NCBI GenBank assembly: GCA_021740385.1
Contig: JAIOZY010000018.1
Span: 1 to 64,000 of the forward strand
Direction of reading: 5' to 3'
Source of the DNA: Prolixibacteraceae bacterium
Lineage (GTDB): Bacteria > Bacteroidota > Bacteroidia > Bacteroidales > Prolixibacteraceae
DNA: 64,000 nt
Both the position numbers and the translations under genes were made by a program. The notes under the pieces were generated by a model, which saw nothing but the letters and a program-made list of their open reading frames with translations, made no database searches and was not told the DNA's origin. This document shows, one piece after another, positions 54,283-63,781 of the stretch (positions are counted from its first letter, which is position 1; every line of letters starts with the position of its first letter).

Positions 54283-54337
54283 ACACTGTTTTTACACCTG
54301 CCTCCCATTCACGAAATTTTCATTCTTTCGATAGGGA

Positions 54338-54358
54338 GGCGGATTTTGAAAGTCCGCC
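54338..54358. repeat. GGCGGA palindrome after the lipoprotein gene
   Basis: GGCGGATTTTGAAAGTCCGCC can fold with one G-T wobble. A second, weaker hairpin (CGGGTTT / AAAACCG) follows. They may form a terminator or be REP-like repeats related to the bipartite element. Confidence 0.5.
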
Positions 54359-54525
54359 ATCGGGTTTGAAAAACCGTAAAAAAATCTAAACAAAAAGACT
54401 TACCGAATTATAGATCATGAATTGATTTTTCGTGGATAGCATATTCACTTTGGCGCTAGTTTACAGGATTCCAAATCCCCGACCAGGGAAGTTCGAATAA
54501 TTAATAAAAAAGCAATCAGAAAACC

Positions 54526-55650
54526 TTAAATAGCTTTATGAAAAACCCGGAATTTCTTATACACAACCCCTCCCACACGTTCCATCTCGGCACGGGCCCG
54601 TATATTGTATTCGAGTTCAAGATGGGAATCGGCCACTTTTTTTCCGGCCTTTTTTGCCGATTCAATTAATTTAATGCCCATCAGAACAGTTACGCCTCTT
54701 CCCTGGTAACGTGGATCGACGGCTCCTAAAAGCAGGTTCAACTGCGGGGATTTTTTCCCGGCCATCAGAATAGGGATAAAACCGAAAGGCAACAGGTATC
54801 CTTTGGATTTCTGAATTCCCCTGCCGATATCGGACATTCCGATTGCACACCCGATAATCTCATCTTTTTCGTTGATAACCGCTTTAATAAAAGCCGGGTT
54901 GATCAGGAAAAGATAACGGTTGGCAAAATCGTCCATCTCTTTTTCAGAAAAGGGAATCGCTCCGAAAATGTCCCCAAAAGTATCATTCAGCAAGGTCAAA
55001 ATGGGCCGGATATAAGGCTTGACTTTTGCCCGGCTCTTGAATTCCAATACTTTCAGGTTTGAATTATTCCGGTGAAAGCGCTCAACCACTTTGGTGTATA
55101 TTTCAGGCAGCTCATCGGGGATGGTAATTTTACAGTCAAACAGATCAACAATTTTGGAATAGCCTTCATTCACCATAAAGTCAATCATGTAGGGAAAATT
55201 ACAGTTTGAAGAAATAACGTGCGGTTCGTCAAAACCCTCAAACAAGAATCCCTGCGGGTCTTTATCGGAAAAAGCAAAAGGGCCTATCATTTTATTCATG
55301 CCCCTTTTTTTGGCCCATTTTTCCACATGATCGATGAGTGCATGAAATACATCCGGGTCGTTCCAAGTTTCTATATTGGAGAACCTTCCGGTTTTTTCAT
55401 TGTGTTTTTTATTGTAATCATGATGGATCAGCCCCATGCAACGTCCGGCAACTTTTCCGTCTTTAAAGGCCAATAGCAGGGTGTGGTCACAATGGTCAAA
55501 TGATCTGTTCTTCTTTGGATTGAAGTATTCCCATTCATCCATATAGAGTGGAGGAACCCAGTTTTTGTGGTTTTTGTGAATTTTTGCCGGGAGATGAATG
55601 AATTTACGCAAATCACTCTTCGTTTTTACTTCTTTAATTGTTATTTCCAT
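54526..55650 (-). CDS. GNAT-like acetyltransferase domain protein
   Basis: 374 residues. The C-terminal third has GNAT features: IGCAIGMSDI, LLLGAVDPRYQGRGVTVLMG (acetyl-CoA loop) and SHLELEYNIRARAEMERVGG. The N-terminal part (KIHKNHKNWVPPLYMDEWEYF, FDHCDHTLLLAFKDGKVAGR) is a second GNAT-like fold. Homologues are common in Bacteroidota with no known substrate. No neighbour suggests one. Confidence 0.75.
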   Translation of the reverse strand: MEITIKEVKTKSDLRKFIHLPAKIHKNHKNWVPPLYMDEWEYFNPKKNRSFDHCDHTLLLAFKDGKVAGRCMGLIHHDYNKKHNEKTGRFSNIETWNDPDVFHALIDHVEKWAKKRGMNKMIGPFAFSDKDPQGFLFEGFDEPHVISSNCNFPYMIDFMVNEGYSKIVDLFDCKITIPDELPEIYTKVVERFHRNNSNLKVLEFKSRAKVKPYIRPILTLLNDTFGDIFGAIPFSEKEMDDFANRYLFLINPAFIKAVINEKDEIIGCAIGMSDIGRGIQKSKGYLLPFGFIPILMAGKKSPQLNLLLGAVDPRYQGRGVTVLMGIKLIESAKKAGKKVADSHLELEYNIRARAEMERVGGVVYKKFRVFHKAI

Positions 55651-55866
55651 ACCCTTTCATAAAAAAAATGAAGATAGGTAAAAAAAGTTTTTCATTATTT
55701 CAGATTAAAGAATTTTTTTATTTTAACTTTTTAGTTATTTAACAAAATTATTAATGAATAATTATTGAAAATGTTAATTCTCAACATAAAAAAACCGAAA
55801 CAACACAAGGTCATGTACTGATCCCTTTCGGAACTATGGATACAAAAACCGTTAAACAAACAGGCT

Positions 55867-56403
55867 CTAATTTGGATGTTCCACCTTAATCAGTTTCGAC
55901 ATATCATAACCCCTCTCCTTCGCATTTTCAACCAGCATGTTGTAGGTGGCTTCGTCCATTTTGGGCGTGCGGCTTAATATCCAGAGGTAGTCGTCGGTGT
56001 TACTGCCTATAAGTGCATAGGTATATTCTTTGTTGAGCTCGAGAATGTTGTAGGGTGCATAAAAGAAAAGGAAAAACGACACTTTCAGGTTACGGGGCGT
56101 ATCGGGTGCTGCCAACTTAGCTTTTCCTACTGCTTTCGACTGTTTTTCGTCAAAACCTTTTTTGTAGCCCTGGTTCAGCACTTTAATTTTACCATCGGGA
56201 CGTAGTGAATATGTTGCGGTTACCCCTTGCATGTTGCGCTCGAAAGAATGATCGAAGCGGGCAATCTCGTACCAGGTCCCGAGGTACTTTTCAAGTTCAA
56301 ACTCAAATTCACTGTTGATGGTCTGATCGGGATTTTCCATGGCTTGCGGTTTACAGGTTATAAACAATAACCCAATTGTTAATAAAATAAGATTCAGTTT
56401 CAT
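55867..56403 (-). CDS. blc: lipocalin (Blc-type) lipoprotein
   Basis: 178 residues. Signal peptide ending LFITC (Cys17). The lipocalin motif G-T-W-Y-E-I-A-R-F-D-H-S-F-E-R is followed by VTATYSLRPDGKIKVLNQGY and later LWILSRTPKMDE, all typical of Blc. It binds lipids such as lysophospholipids at the outer membrane. It follows the amidase gene by 22 nt on the same strand. Confidence 0.92.
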   Translation of the reverse strand: MKLNLILLTIGLLFITCKPQAMENPDQTINSEFEFELEKYLGTWYEIARFDHSFERNMQGVTATYSLRPDGKIKVLNQGYKKGFDEKQSKAVGKAKLAAPDTPRNLKVSFFLFFYAPYNILELNKEYTYALIGSNTDDYLWILSRTPKMDEATYNMLVENAKERGYDMSKLIKVEHPN

Positions 56404-56425
56404 AATAAATCTTTTATGTTATATG

Positions 56426-57250
56426 TTATTCATTTAATCTTACATAATCGGCTGCAACCCAGCCCTCAATTTCGGTCTTTACCTTGTACCAGTTTCCGTA
56501 CTTCTGCTGTATTAAAAGCTTTGTATCACAAGCCAAAGGTTCGGTTACCGTTTCGGACTGGATATTGGGCAGAGATCGAATGTTTAGCCGACTCACATTA
56601 ACATAACAAACATTAGCCTGTAATGGTTCATTCGAGTCACGTTCCTGCAACAAGCGCATCCTGAGCTTATCAAGCGGGAAAGCCGGACCGGGATCCTGCT
56701 TACGGCCAACCGAAATTTCTTCATGCCCCAGTACCTGGACAATGGTCGGGTAACGCTCGATCAGTTTCTGGCAAAGCTCTTCTACGGCAGCTATCTGAAT
56801 TTCAGTAAATGTATGCCAGTAACGTTCGGTTTGTTCGTTGCGGTGCTTTGCTTTAACGGCTTCGTTTGCCGGATAGCGTTTGCCAAACCAGGCTACAAAC
56901 TCATCACCGCTGGGGGTAAGTATTCCGGCATTATCAATTTCAATGCCGATTGAAAAGTTGTTGTACCCCACCCGGCCATTGTACTCGCTTTTCCCGGCAT
57001 GCCAGGCAATGGTATTGAAAGGCACAAGCTGTATGGCGGCTCCATCCCGCCCAATTACCGCATGGGTCGATGCTTTCACGTCGGTACGTGCCAGGTATTC
57101 AGCCGATGAATGGGCGCTGCTTCCGGCAGTATAATGTATCACAATTGTATCGGGCTGTCCGGCAGAAAAGAGCTGCTGGTTTTTCTGACACGCCAGATGC
57201 TTTACTTTTTCACCCTTTACCAAAAGGTGTTTGTCGTTTATTCTGAACAT
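56426..57250 (-). CDS. N-acetylmuramoyl-L-alanine amidase with SH3 domain, endolysin-like
   Basis: 274 residues and no signal peptide. An Amidase_2 domain (about 33-195) has zinc ligands His39 (VIHYTAG), His176 (LGHEEIS) and Asp186 (KQDPGPAFP). Residues of about 207-272 form a bacterial SH3 domain (NVSRLNIRSLPN; GNWYKVKTEIEGWVAADYV). Lack of a secretion signal together with a 3TM-type holin gene 3 nt upstream fits phage-like release through a holin. It is either a phage remnant or a domesticated lysis enzyme. Confidence 0.9.
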   Translation of the reverse strand: MFRINDKHLLVKGEKVKHLACQKNQQLFSAGQPDTIVIHYTAGSSAHSSAEYLARTDVKASTHAVIGRDGAAIQLVPFNTIAWHAGKSEYNGRVGYNNFSIGIEIDNAGILTPSGDEFVAWFGKRYPANEAVKAKHRNEQTERYWHTFTEIQIAAVEELCQKLIERYPTIVQVLGHEEISVGRKQDPGPAFPLDKLRMRLLQERDSNEPLQANVCYVNVSRLNIRSLPNIQSETVTEPLACDTKLLIQQKYGNWYKVKTEIEGWVAADYVRLNE

Positions 57251-57253
57251 AGC

Positions 57254-57721
57254 TTATCCGTAAATGTCTTTTCTGTCTTTCTTTTTCAATAGTGTAATAT
57301 CGGTATTCCGGGTTACTGTTCCCGTTATTTTTTCGGCAGAACGCCCGATAATGTAACCGCCAACTCCAATTTCGAGCAAAGCCCAGAATTTTGGGTCAAT
57401 GATGTTGGCCACGGCTTTTTCGGCTTCGGGCTGTACAAAAGCAGGTTCGATAAAATAGGCATAAACAAGGATAAACCCGAAGGTGAGCATCAGTATCGGC
57501 CGCCAGCTGCGTTGCAGCCAGTTGCCACGGGTTTCGTTGAGTAACACGTCGCGCTGCGCATTTTGCAGCGTGTTTAACGATTGAAGGACTGTTTTGGTCA
57601 GTTCGTTTTTCGCGGTCAGTTTTTCCTGGTCGCTTGTGGTAAGGTTATCGATAACCTTGCCGGTGCTATCAATGATATCGCCGGCACTTTTGCTGAAAAT
57701 TGTTGAAAGGATATTTGCCAT
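57254..57721 (-). CDS. 3TM-family holin (GTA/phage type)
   Basis: 155 residues from the ATG at 57721. The N-terminal half is an amphipathic helical region. Two clear membrane helices follow: RSWRPILMLTFGFILVYAYF and FWALLEIGVGGYIIGRS. The combination NWLQRSWRP and GGYIIGRSAEK is typical of the holin family linked to gene transfer agent release. It is 3 nt before the amidase, as in phage lysis cassettes. No capsid, tail or integrase gene is near. Confidence 0.85.
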   Translation of the reverse strand: MANILSTIFSKSAGDIIDSTGKVIDNLTTSDQEKLTAKNELTKTVLQSLNTLQNAQRDVLLNETRGNWLQRSWRPILMLTFGFILVYAYFIEPAFVQPEAEKAVANIIDPKFWALLEIGVGGYIIGRSAEKITGTVTRNTDITLLKKKDRKDIYG

Positions 57722-57822
57722 AATTTGAAGGTTAAACGTTAATTTTCGATTTTGGAAGACAAAAACATACAGTCGGTTATGAAACAACCGGCATACAATT
57801 TACAAAAAGTATTTTATTGGCA

Positions 57823-58818
57823 TTACTTTCTGACCGATAAAAAATGTGAAGCAAAATTATATCCCCGGATTTCGGCATTGATGAAGTCAAACAAATCCTG
57901 TTTCGATTCCATGGCATGTTGCAGCAACACGTTGGCCATACCATACAAGGCGGGCAGGGTCGATTTTTCGATGTAATAATAGCCGTCGAGAAAATTGCGG
58001 ATACCTCCGGAAACAATCAGGTTTTTACAGTGTACCGAATGGTCAATCACCTCGTCGTTAATCCATGAAAGCATTTCATCGGCATTGTGGCCAAAAGTTG
58101 CCAGTGGAAATATGAATTGTGATGATTTGCCTGGATTGCGCATTATTTCGATGTTGGAAAAGTTTGTCCCGCCAAAAGCACCAAATTCAAATGCATCGAT
58201 TTTAAGTTTAAGGAGTTGCCGTATACTTTCGGGGCCCATTCCTTGGCCAACCTCCTTAACAACAATCAAATATTGTTCATTTAACTCTTCCAAAAAGGCA
58301 GCAATTACTTCAACCGGAGGATGCCGGAACCGGTCACCTTCGGGTTGCAGCCATTCCTGCGCCGGATTGATATGAATAATCAACCCGTCAGTCTGTAAAC
58401 GGTCCACAAGGTCATGAATCTTCTGAAGCTTTTTTTCAAGCATAAGTTTTTCGAGCTGCGCGATGCCAATATTTGCAAAAAAGGGCCTGTCGGGGCCAAG
58501 GATGGGCCTGAGGTTAAAATCGTCGAAATATTCGTCGCTTTTGAGCAGCGAGCGGCACGATCCCAGTCCCATGCCCAAGCCAAATTCGGCACAGGCTTCG
58601 GCAAGCAAGTGGTTTATTTTCGAGGCACCCTCAAACCCGCCTGTCATGCTCGAAATCCAAAGCGTATGCTCCATTTCTTTATTCAGAAAAAACGTTTTGC
58701 ATTTTCCGGTTGGATGAGCGCTTAATAACGGTTCGTAAAAAAAACGGTCGTCGGGCGTGTTTGTCCCGGGTGCCGAAAGGGCAGCCAAAGCAATATGGTC
58801 GAATTTGCGTTTAGACAT
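57823..58818 (-). CDS. fni: type 2 isopentenyl-diphosphate isomerase
   Basis: 331 residues from the ATG at 58818. The FMN enzyme family motifs are visible: RKFDHIALA, WISSMTGGFEGA, GLGMGLGSCRSLL, and the IPP-binding HINPAQEWLQPEGDRF. It interconverts IPP and DMAPP for isoprenoids (quinone, carrier lipid). The next upstream gene encodes a PhzF protein, 40 nt away on the same strand. Confidence 0.9.
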   Translation of the reverse strand: MSKRKFDHIALAALSAPGTNTPDDRFFYEPLLSAHPTGKCKTFFLNKEMEHTLWISSMTGGFEGASKINHLLAEACAEFGLGMGLGSCRSLLKSDEYFDDFNLRPILGPDRPFFANIGIAQLEKLMLEKKLQKIHDLVDRLQTDGLIIHINPAQEWLQPEGDRFRHPPVEVIAAFLEELNEQYLIVVKEVGQGMGPESIRQLLKLKIDAFEFGAFGGTNFSNIEIMRNPGKSSQFIFPLATFGHNADEMLSWINDEVIDHSVHCKNLIVSGGIRNFLDGYYYIEKSTLPALYGMANVLLQHAMESKQDLFDFINAEIRGYNFASHFLSVRK

Positions 58819-58858
58819 ACTTCCAAATATAAGCAATAAAATTAGTGTCAAAGATGTT

Positions 58859-59644
58859 TTAAAAGTGTATTTCCCCGGAGAGGTAATGAATGGCCCTGCC
58901 GCCAATATTGACCCTTTTGCCGGCCATTTGGCAGTAAAGGGTACCGCCACGTTTCGATAGTTGTTTTGCAACCATTTTGGTTTTTCCAAACCGGTTTGAC
59001 CAGTACGGAATAAGGGTTGTATGTGCCGAACCGGTCACGGGGTCTTCGGGTATCCCTTGCGCAGGAGCAAAAAAGCGGGACACAAAATCGGCATTATCGC
59101 CCGGGGCGGTTACAATAACACCCGGGAAAGGCAACTGCTCAAGTAAACCAAAATCGGGCTCCATTTCCCTGATATTGCTTTCGTTTTCAAAAACCAGCAA
59201 TAAATCGGTTATGCCCCGGTATATATCGATGGGTTTTGCTTTTAAGGCAAGGACAACGGATGCCGGCATGGGTTCTTTACGGATATCATCGGCCGGAAAA
59301 TTCAGGTTAACAATACCGTCTTTCTGCGTAACATAAAGGTCGCCCCGTTTGGGCGTACTGAAAACAATTTCCCCCTCAAAATGATAGAAAGCGAACAGGA
59401 CAAAAGCCGAAGCAAGGGTTGCATGGCCGCATAAATCAACTTCGACCGTGGGCGTAAAATACCGCACCAACACGTTATCCTTTTCAATTATCAGGAAAGC
59501 GGTTTCAGAAAGGTTGTTTTCGAATGCAATGTTTTGCATTACTTTATTATCGGGCCATTCATCAAGTATAACAACGGCAGCCGGGTTTCCCGAAAAAGGC
59601 TTTTCGGCAAAAGCATCAATCTGAAAAATGGGGTATTTGTTCAT
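58859..59644 (-). CDS. PhzF-family isomerase
   Basis: 261 residues from MNKYPIFQIDAFAEKPF. PhzF hallmarks: FSGNPAAVVIL, NNLSETAFL holding the catalytic Glu, VDLCGHATLASAFVL, and in the second half DPVTGSAHTTLIPYW. Members isomerise or epimerise small hydroxy or amino acids; the substrate is unknown. The upstream permease stop lies within 12 nt. Confidence 0.9.
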   Translation of the reverse strand: MNKYPIFQIDAFAEKPFSGNPAAVVILDEWPDNKVMQNIAFENNLSETAFLIIEKDNVLVRYFTPTVEVDLCGHATLASAFVLFAFYHFEGEIVFSTPKRGDLYVTQKDGIVNLNFPADDIRKEPMPASVVLALKAKPIDIYRGITDLLLVFENESNIREMEPDFGLLEQLPFPGVIVTAPGDNADFVSRFFAPAQGIPEDPVTGSAHTTLIPYWSNRFGKTKMVAKQLSKRGGTLYCQMAGKRVNIGGRAIHYLSGEIHF

Positions 59645-59655
59645 TTCTGAATAAG

Positions 59656-61878
59656 TTAACTGATTTGCTTCATCCGGTTGGCACACACAAACAGGATATT
59701 GCCCAAATCGGGGTAACCCGTAAAAGCATCGGACCCTTCTTTAATAACATCTTTATTAAAGCCTATCAGGGTCAGATCGGCATCGGATGAATAATTTGAA
59801 ATTACTTCATTTTTATCTTGTTCATATTTAAAAGGGATCATTTCAACATTTTTCGGGCTTATTGGTATCCGCCCTTGTTTGATGAGGGTTATCAGCTGGT
59901 TCTTTTTTGTTTCCAGTTCATCGGGGTGGGTAAGCGACACAATTTTTATCATACTCCGTTTCCAGTCGGGGTGCCCAATAATAATGTAAGCCAGCAATAT
60001 CATGAGGTTTGCATTACGGTAATCATCGGGTTTTATCCATATATGAATTTCGCTTTTGTAACCAAACCCTTTGTAACCCGTGTTTAAAATGCAAATATCG
60101 AACCCGGCAGAATCGAGCATACCGTAATTTTGAAGTATATCATCGAGGGTTTTCGGCTCGGTGCGCGAAAATTCGAAAATGATCAGGTTGTTTCCCCTGC
60201 CCGATATGCCCTGCAATTGTGCCACCTGCGCGATAGCCGAAGTGTACGATGGTGAAATTATGGTATCGAGGTATACCCTGCTCCGGTTTCCTTTTGCCAG
60301 CGACAACAGTCTTTGCAGGCTCTCTTTCGATTTTGCATCCGTCTCAGTGTTAAGCTTACCTTTTACAAAATGGATATAGGTTCCAAAGCCGTAACGGTAC
60401 GAAATCCAACGCATAATATCGAAGGGCGACCGGCGCTTAAAGGTATCTTCGGAAATACAAATTGCAAAAGGCCGCCAACTGATGTCCCAGTCTTCACGGT
60501 CGGCACGTTGGGCAAAAACCTGTAACTCGCGGCTTATCTGAAAAACCACCCCCCTGAAAAGTTTATTGAAACCTCTCCTTTCTTCTTTTCCATGGGTAAT
60601 GATGAAGTAAAAAATAATCATTAAAATGATGGCGAGAACAGCGTAAGGCGTGTTCATTTTAAACATCAGCCAAAAGGAAGCGACGGCCCCCACAAAAGAT
60701 ATGTACCAGCGCGACCTGAAGGTTGGCCGGTAGGCCGGGTCGGCTGCAAAATGTTCCAGCAATGAAATAAGGCAAATGGCCCCGTAAGTAATCATAAAAA
60801 ACATGGAAATGATCTCGGCAACAAAATTCACATCGCCAACAAGTATAAACCCGAATGCGATTATTACCGATATAATGGAAGCGTTGACTGGTTCATTATC
60901 ATGATTACGTCCCCTTGCAAACCAGCCATTTAGTTTTTGACTGGGAAAAATATCATCGGCCCCAATAGCCTGAAGTGTGCGCGGTGCAATCATAATCGAG
61001 CCCAGGGCCGACGAAAGCGAAGCAGCAGCCAGGCCTATAAGGATTATGGGACCCCAAATGGCAATACGCTGCATGATAAGCTGATCGGCCACCAGATCTT
61101 CGGCCGATGCTGAAATGGTTAATTTATAGGCAATAAAAACATAAACCACCAAACCGGCCACAGTGGCCCATATTGTACCCCGGGGTATCGACTTTTCGGG
61201 GTGTTTTAAATCGCCCGAAAGCCCTAAACCGGCTGCCAAACCGGTAAAAGCCGGAAAAATTATGGCAAACACGTAAAAGAAACTTTCGTTGTTTTCAATG
61301 GTTGAATGTAGGTCAACTTCGGACGGTGCAATGTTTGATTTTCCCATGAGAAAACAAGCCAGCGATACTAAAAGAATGGCCACAACCCAGTAAAGCGCTT
61401 TCATCCCGATGTTTGCACCGCGTGTAAGCATGATAACGGTTAATATAGCCATCGCGGGAATTGTAATGAAACGTTTGTCGAATACCGGTATGTTTAACCA
61501 CCCGGACAACCAGTGAATAACCGGATCGAATGCCTCACCAAAAGCGATGATGTAAAAAGCAACGCTTATAGCCTGCGAAAAATAGAGTGCAAGGCCAATT
61601 GCCGCACCAATGTTAAGCCCAAACGAACGGGAAATGATGTAATATGCACCGCCTCCCTGCACACGCTGGTTTGTGGCAATTTCGGCTACAGCCATTGCAG
61701 TGGGGATGGTTACAAGGTGACCGAGCGCAATAATGCCGATAACACCAATAAAACCAACCTGGCCAACAGCCCAGCCAAAACGGAGAAAAAGAATGGCGCC
61801 AAAAATGGTTGACAGCGCGGTGAAAAAAACCGGCAATGTGCCGAACTTGGCATTTGGATTAACCAGTTGTGACTTCAT
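59656..61878 (-). CDS. cation-chloride-cotransporter-like APC permease
   Basis: 740 residues. About 12 membrane helices fill residues 10-440, beginning GTLPVFFTALSTIFGAILFLR and including VQGGGAYYIISRSFG, as in Na-K-2Cl cotransporters and bacterial relatives. The C-terminal 290 residues are cytosolic, with a regulatory domain of USP-like strands (LIIFEFSRTEPK; DLTLIGFNK). Substrates may be ions or amino acids. It may form a unit with the PhzF gene 11 nt downstream. Confidence 0.85.
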   Translation of the reverse strand: MKSQLVNPNAKFGTLPVFFTALSTIFGAILFLRFGWAVGQVGFIGVIGIIALGHLVTIPTAMAVAEIATNQRVQGGGAYYIISRSFGLNIGAAIGLALYFSQAISVAFYIIAFGEAFDPVIHWLSGWLNIPVFDKRFITIPAMAILTVIMLTRGANIGMKALYWVVAILLVSLACFLMGKSNIAPSEVDLHSTIENNESFFYVFAIIFPAFTGLAAGLGLSGDLKHPEKSIPRGTIWATVAGLVVYVFIAYKLTISASAEDLVADQLIMQRIAIWGPIILIGLAAASLSSALGSIMIAPRTLQAIGADDIFPSQKLNGWFARGRNHDNEPVNASIISVIIAFGFILVGDVNFVAEIISMFFMITYGAICLISLLEHFAADPAYRPTFRSRWYISFVGAVASFWLMFKMNTPYAVLAIILMIIFYFIITHGKEERRGFNKLFRGVVFQISRELQVFAQRADREDWDISWRPFAICISEDTFKRRSPFDIMRWISYRYGFGTYIHFVKGKLNTETDAKSKESLQRLLSLAKGNRSRVYLDTIISPSYTSAIAQVAQLQGISGRGNNLIIFEFSRTEPKTLDDILQNYGMLDSAGFDICILNTGYKGFGYKSEIHIWIKPDDYRNANLMILLAYIIIGHPDWKRSMIKIVSLTHPDELETKKNQLITLIKQGRIPISPKNVEMIPFKYEQDKNEVISNYSSDADLTLIGFNKDVIKEGSDAFTGYPDLGNILFVCANRMKQIS

Positions 61879-61935
61879 TTCTTCCTTTTTTAATCTTTCT
61901 CAAGATAATACATTAACATTTCAACACAAAACCCA

Positions 61936-63762
61936 TTATTCCTTACGAACCTGATATGCGGCATCGAGGTACACCATGCTATCTACAGAAATGCCGCGGA
62001 GTTCGGCTTTTTGCCTGACTTCCTTCATCCATTCTTCGTTCGCTCGTATTTGTTTTTCCCAATTTTTAACCTTTGTGTTGAAGTCGACATACGCTTCTTC
62101 CCGGTTTATTGGCAATACCGTTTTTATTTCGGGCATTTCAACCCGCGGTTCATTTTCCAGGGTCGATAATTTTGTGATCACAATTCCGGTCTCGGGTTGT
62201 TCAAAAACAACTTTCGTCCTAAGCTGAATGTTTAGCGTATCGGCAAGCGCCTCAACCCGCCCGATCAACACATCGTCGGGCCTGCCCGGCGAAGAGGACA
62301 CATACATTTTTATACCTGACGTTAATAACGAATCGAGATTGACAACCGACGAACGCCAGTTTTTCTCAGGCTTACCTTCGCCTTCCCACGTGAGCACAAA
62401 CGGATTCCGCTTTTTTAACGCACCCTCGTAACGGTGACGCTGCGCACAATAGCTCATCCCGTATACCAGCGCGTTTTCTGCACACGGGGCTCCCTGCCAC
62501 GAAGGTTTGATAAACCACCGGGGTTGCTCATCCATCCTGTCGACAAAACCGGCTGCTTCCATCAGGTAAACATCGCGTTTGCGGTCTTTCTGTTCGGCTT
62601 TGATGTATTTTCCCGCTGCCATGCCCATCAAAAACAGGGGCAAAACAGCCACAAGCAAATTTCGCACGTTTTTTAACCCGACCATCCTGAAAATCAAACG
62701 GCTCGTTTCGTATAAAAACACACCGTAAAGCAAAAACAGCGGCAATAAATAATGGTTCTTGAAATGCTTTGAAACAATAAGCACCTGTAAAACTGCAACC
62801 AATAAAAAACCGGCAAAAAATAGTATTCGTTTTTTGTCCTTTATTTTCTCCCTGAATAATATGACTAATAAAGCCAGAACAAGGACAAAAAAGATTGAAA
62901 TTTCGGGGTTATTAACAATGATCATTTTAAGGTTATGAAAGAAAACAGTGGCATTAAAAACCTGTTCACTACCCGACCCGTAGAGGCCATCGTGCTTAAC
63001 AATGTCCGAAATAAAACTGCGGTATTCCCTGAATTTGCCCCAAATGGGCGCTAAAAACAACATAAATGAAATCACTCCAACCCCGGCATACACGCCACGA
63101 TCCTTCCAATTTTGTAAAAGGAAAAGCGGAAGTATCAATACCGGCAAATAGTTAAACTTGGTGGCAAAGCCCATTGCCAGTATGATGCCCGACCAAACGG
63201 CGAATTTTCGTTGGTTTTGATCAACTGAAACATAGTATTTAATCCAGACCACGATAAAAAGCAGCATGGTAATTACCATGAACCGCTCGGGGTTGCACCG
63301 CTCGAAAAGCCTGAAGAAATCTTCGTTAAAAAATGGGGTTAACTGAAGGATGATGATACCGGACAAGCTCAGGTTTTTTGCCCCAATTTTTCCAATTACA
63401 GCAAGCAAAACAGCCTGGATAACCGTAAGTGATACGGAAACTGCCGATAAATAAAATTCAGGACGCTGCATTACATCAACAGACATGCTCCAGCCCTTGC
63501 CCGCGAACATGTAAGTTAAGCGCATAACGATGCCGCAAAACAACTGAAAAGGCGTACCGGGGTGGTCGGTGTGGCCAATCATATCGAAACGCAGCAAAGC
63601 ACAGTTCAGCCCGTTAATCAAATACGGGTATTCCGGGTCGATAGATTTCACATAAAACGGGGCAGCTTTGGCAAAAATTAAAAGCCCCGCCAGTAAACTC
63701 AAAAACGGTATAATATATATTCCGATCTTTTTATAAAGCGGTATTGCTGAACGATTGCCCAT
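61936..63762 (-). CDS. GT39/ArnT-like membrane glycosyltransferase
   Basis: 608 residues with about 10-11 membrane helices over the first 385 and a soluble periplasmic domain after. The first external loop has RFDMIGHTDHPGTPFQLF, where the acidic residue next to HPG is as in PMT-fold transferases using polyprenol-phosphate sugars. A mannose-phosphate donor could come from the enzyme at 28103-28837. It lies 19 nt downstream of a GT2 gene, suggesting a role in cell-surface glycan or protein glycosylation. Confidence 0.75.
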   Translation of the reverse strand: MGNRSAIPLYKKIGIYIIPFLSLLAGLLIFAKAAPFYVKSIDPEYPYLINGLNCALLRFDMIGHTDHPGTPFQLFCGIVMRLTYMFAGKGWSMSVDVMQRPEFYLSAVSVSLTVIQAVLLAVIGKIGAKNLSLSGIIILQLTPFFNEDFFRLFERCNPERFMVITMLLFIVVWIKYYVSVDQNQRKFAVWSGIILAMGFATKFNYLPVLILPLFLLQNWKDRGVYAGVGVISFMLFLAPIWGKFREYRSFISDIVKHDGLYGSGSEQVFNATVFFHNLKMIIVNNPEISIFFVLVLALLVILFREKIKDKKRILFFAGFLLVAVLQVLIVSKHFKNHYLLPLFLLYGVFLYETSRLIFRMVGLKNVRNLLVAVLPLFLMGMAAGKYIKAEQKDRKRDVYLMEAAGFVDRMDEQPRWFIKPSWQGAPCAENALVYGMSYCAQRHRYEGALKKRNPFVLTWEGEGKPEKNWRSSVVNLDSLLTSGIKMYVSSSPGRPDDVLIGRVEALADTLNIQLRTKVVFEQPETGIVITKLSTLENEPRVEMPEIKTVLPINREEAYVDFNTKVKNWEKQIRANEEWMKEVRQKAELRGISVDSMVYLDAAYQVRKE

Positions 63763-63781
63763 AATTCAGTTTGCTTTCAGG

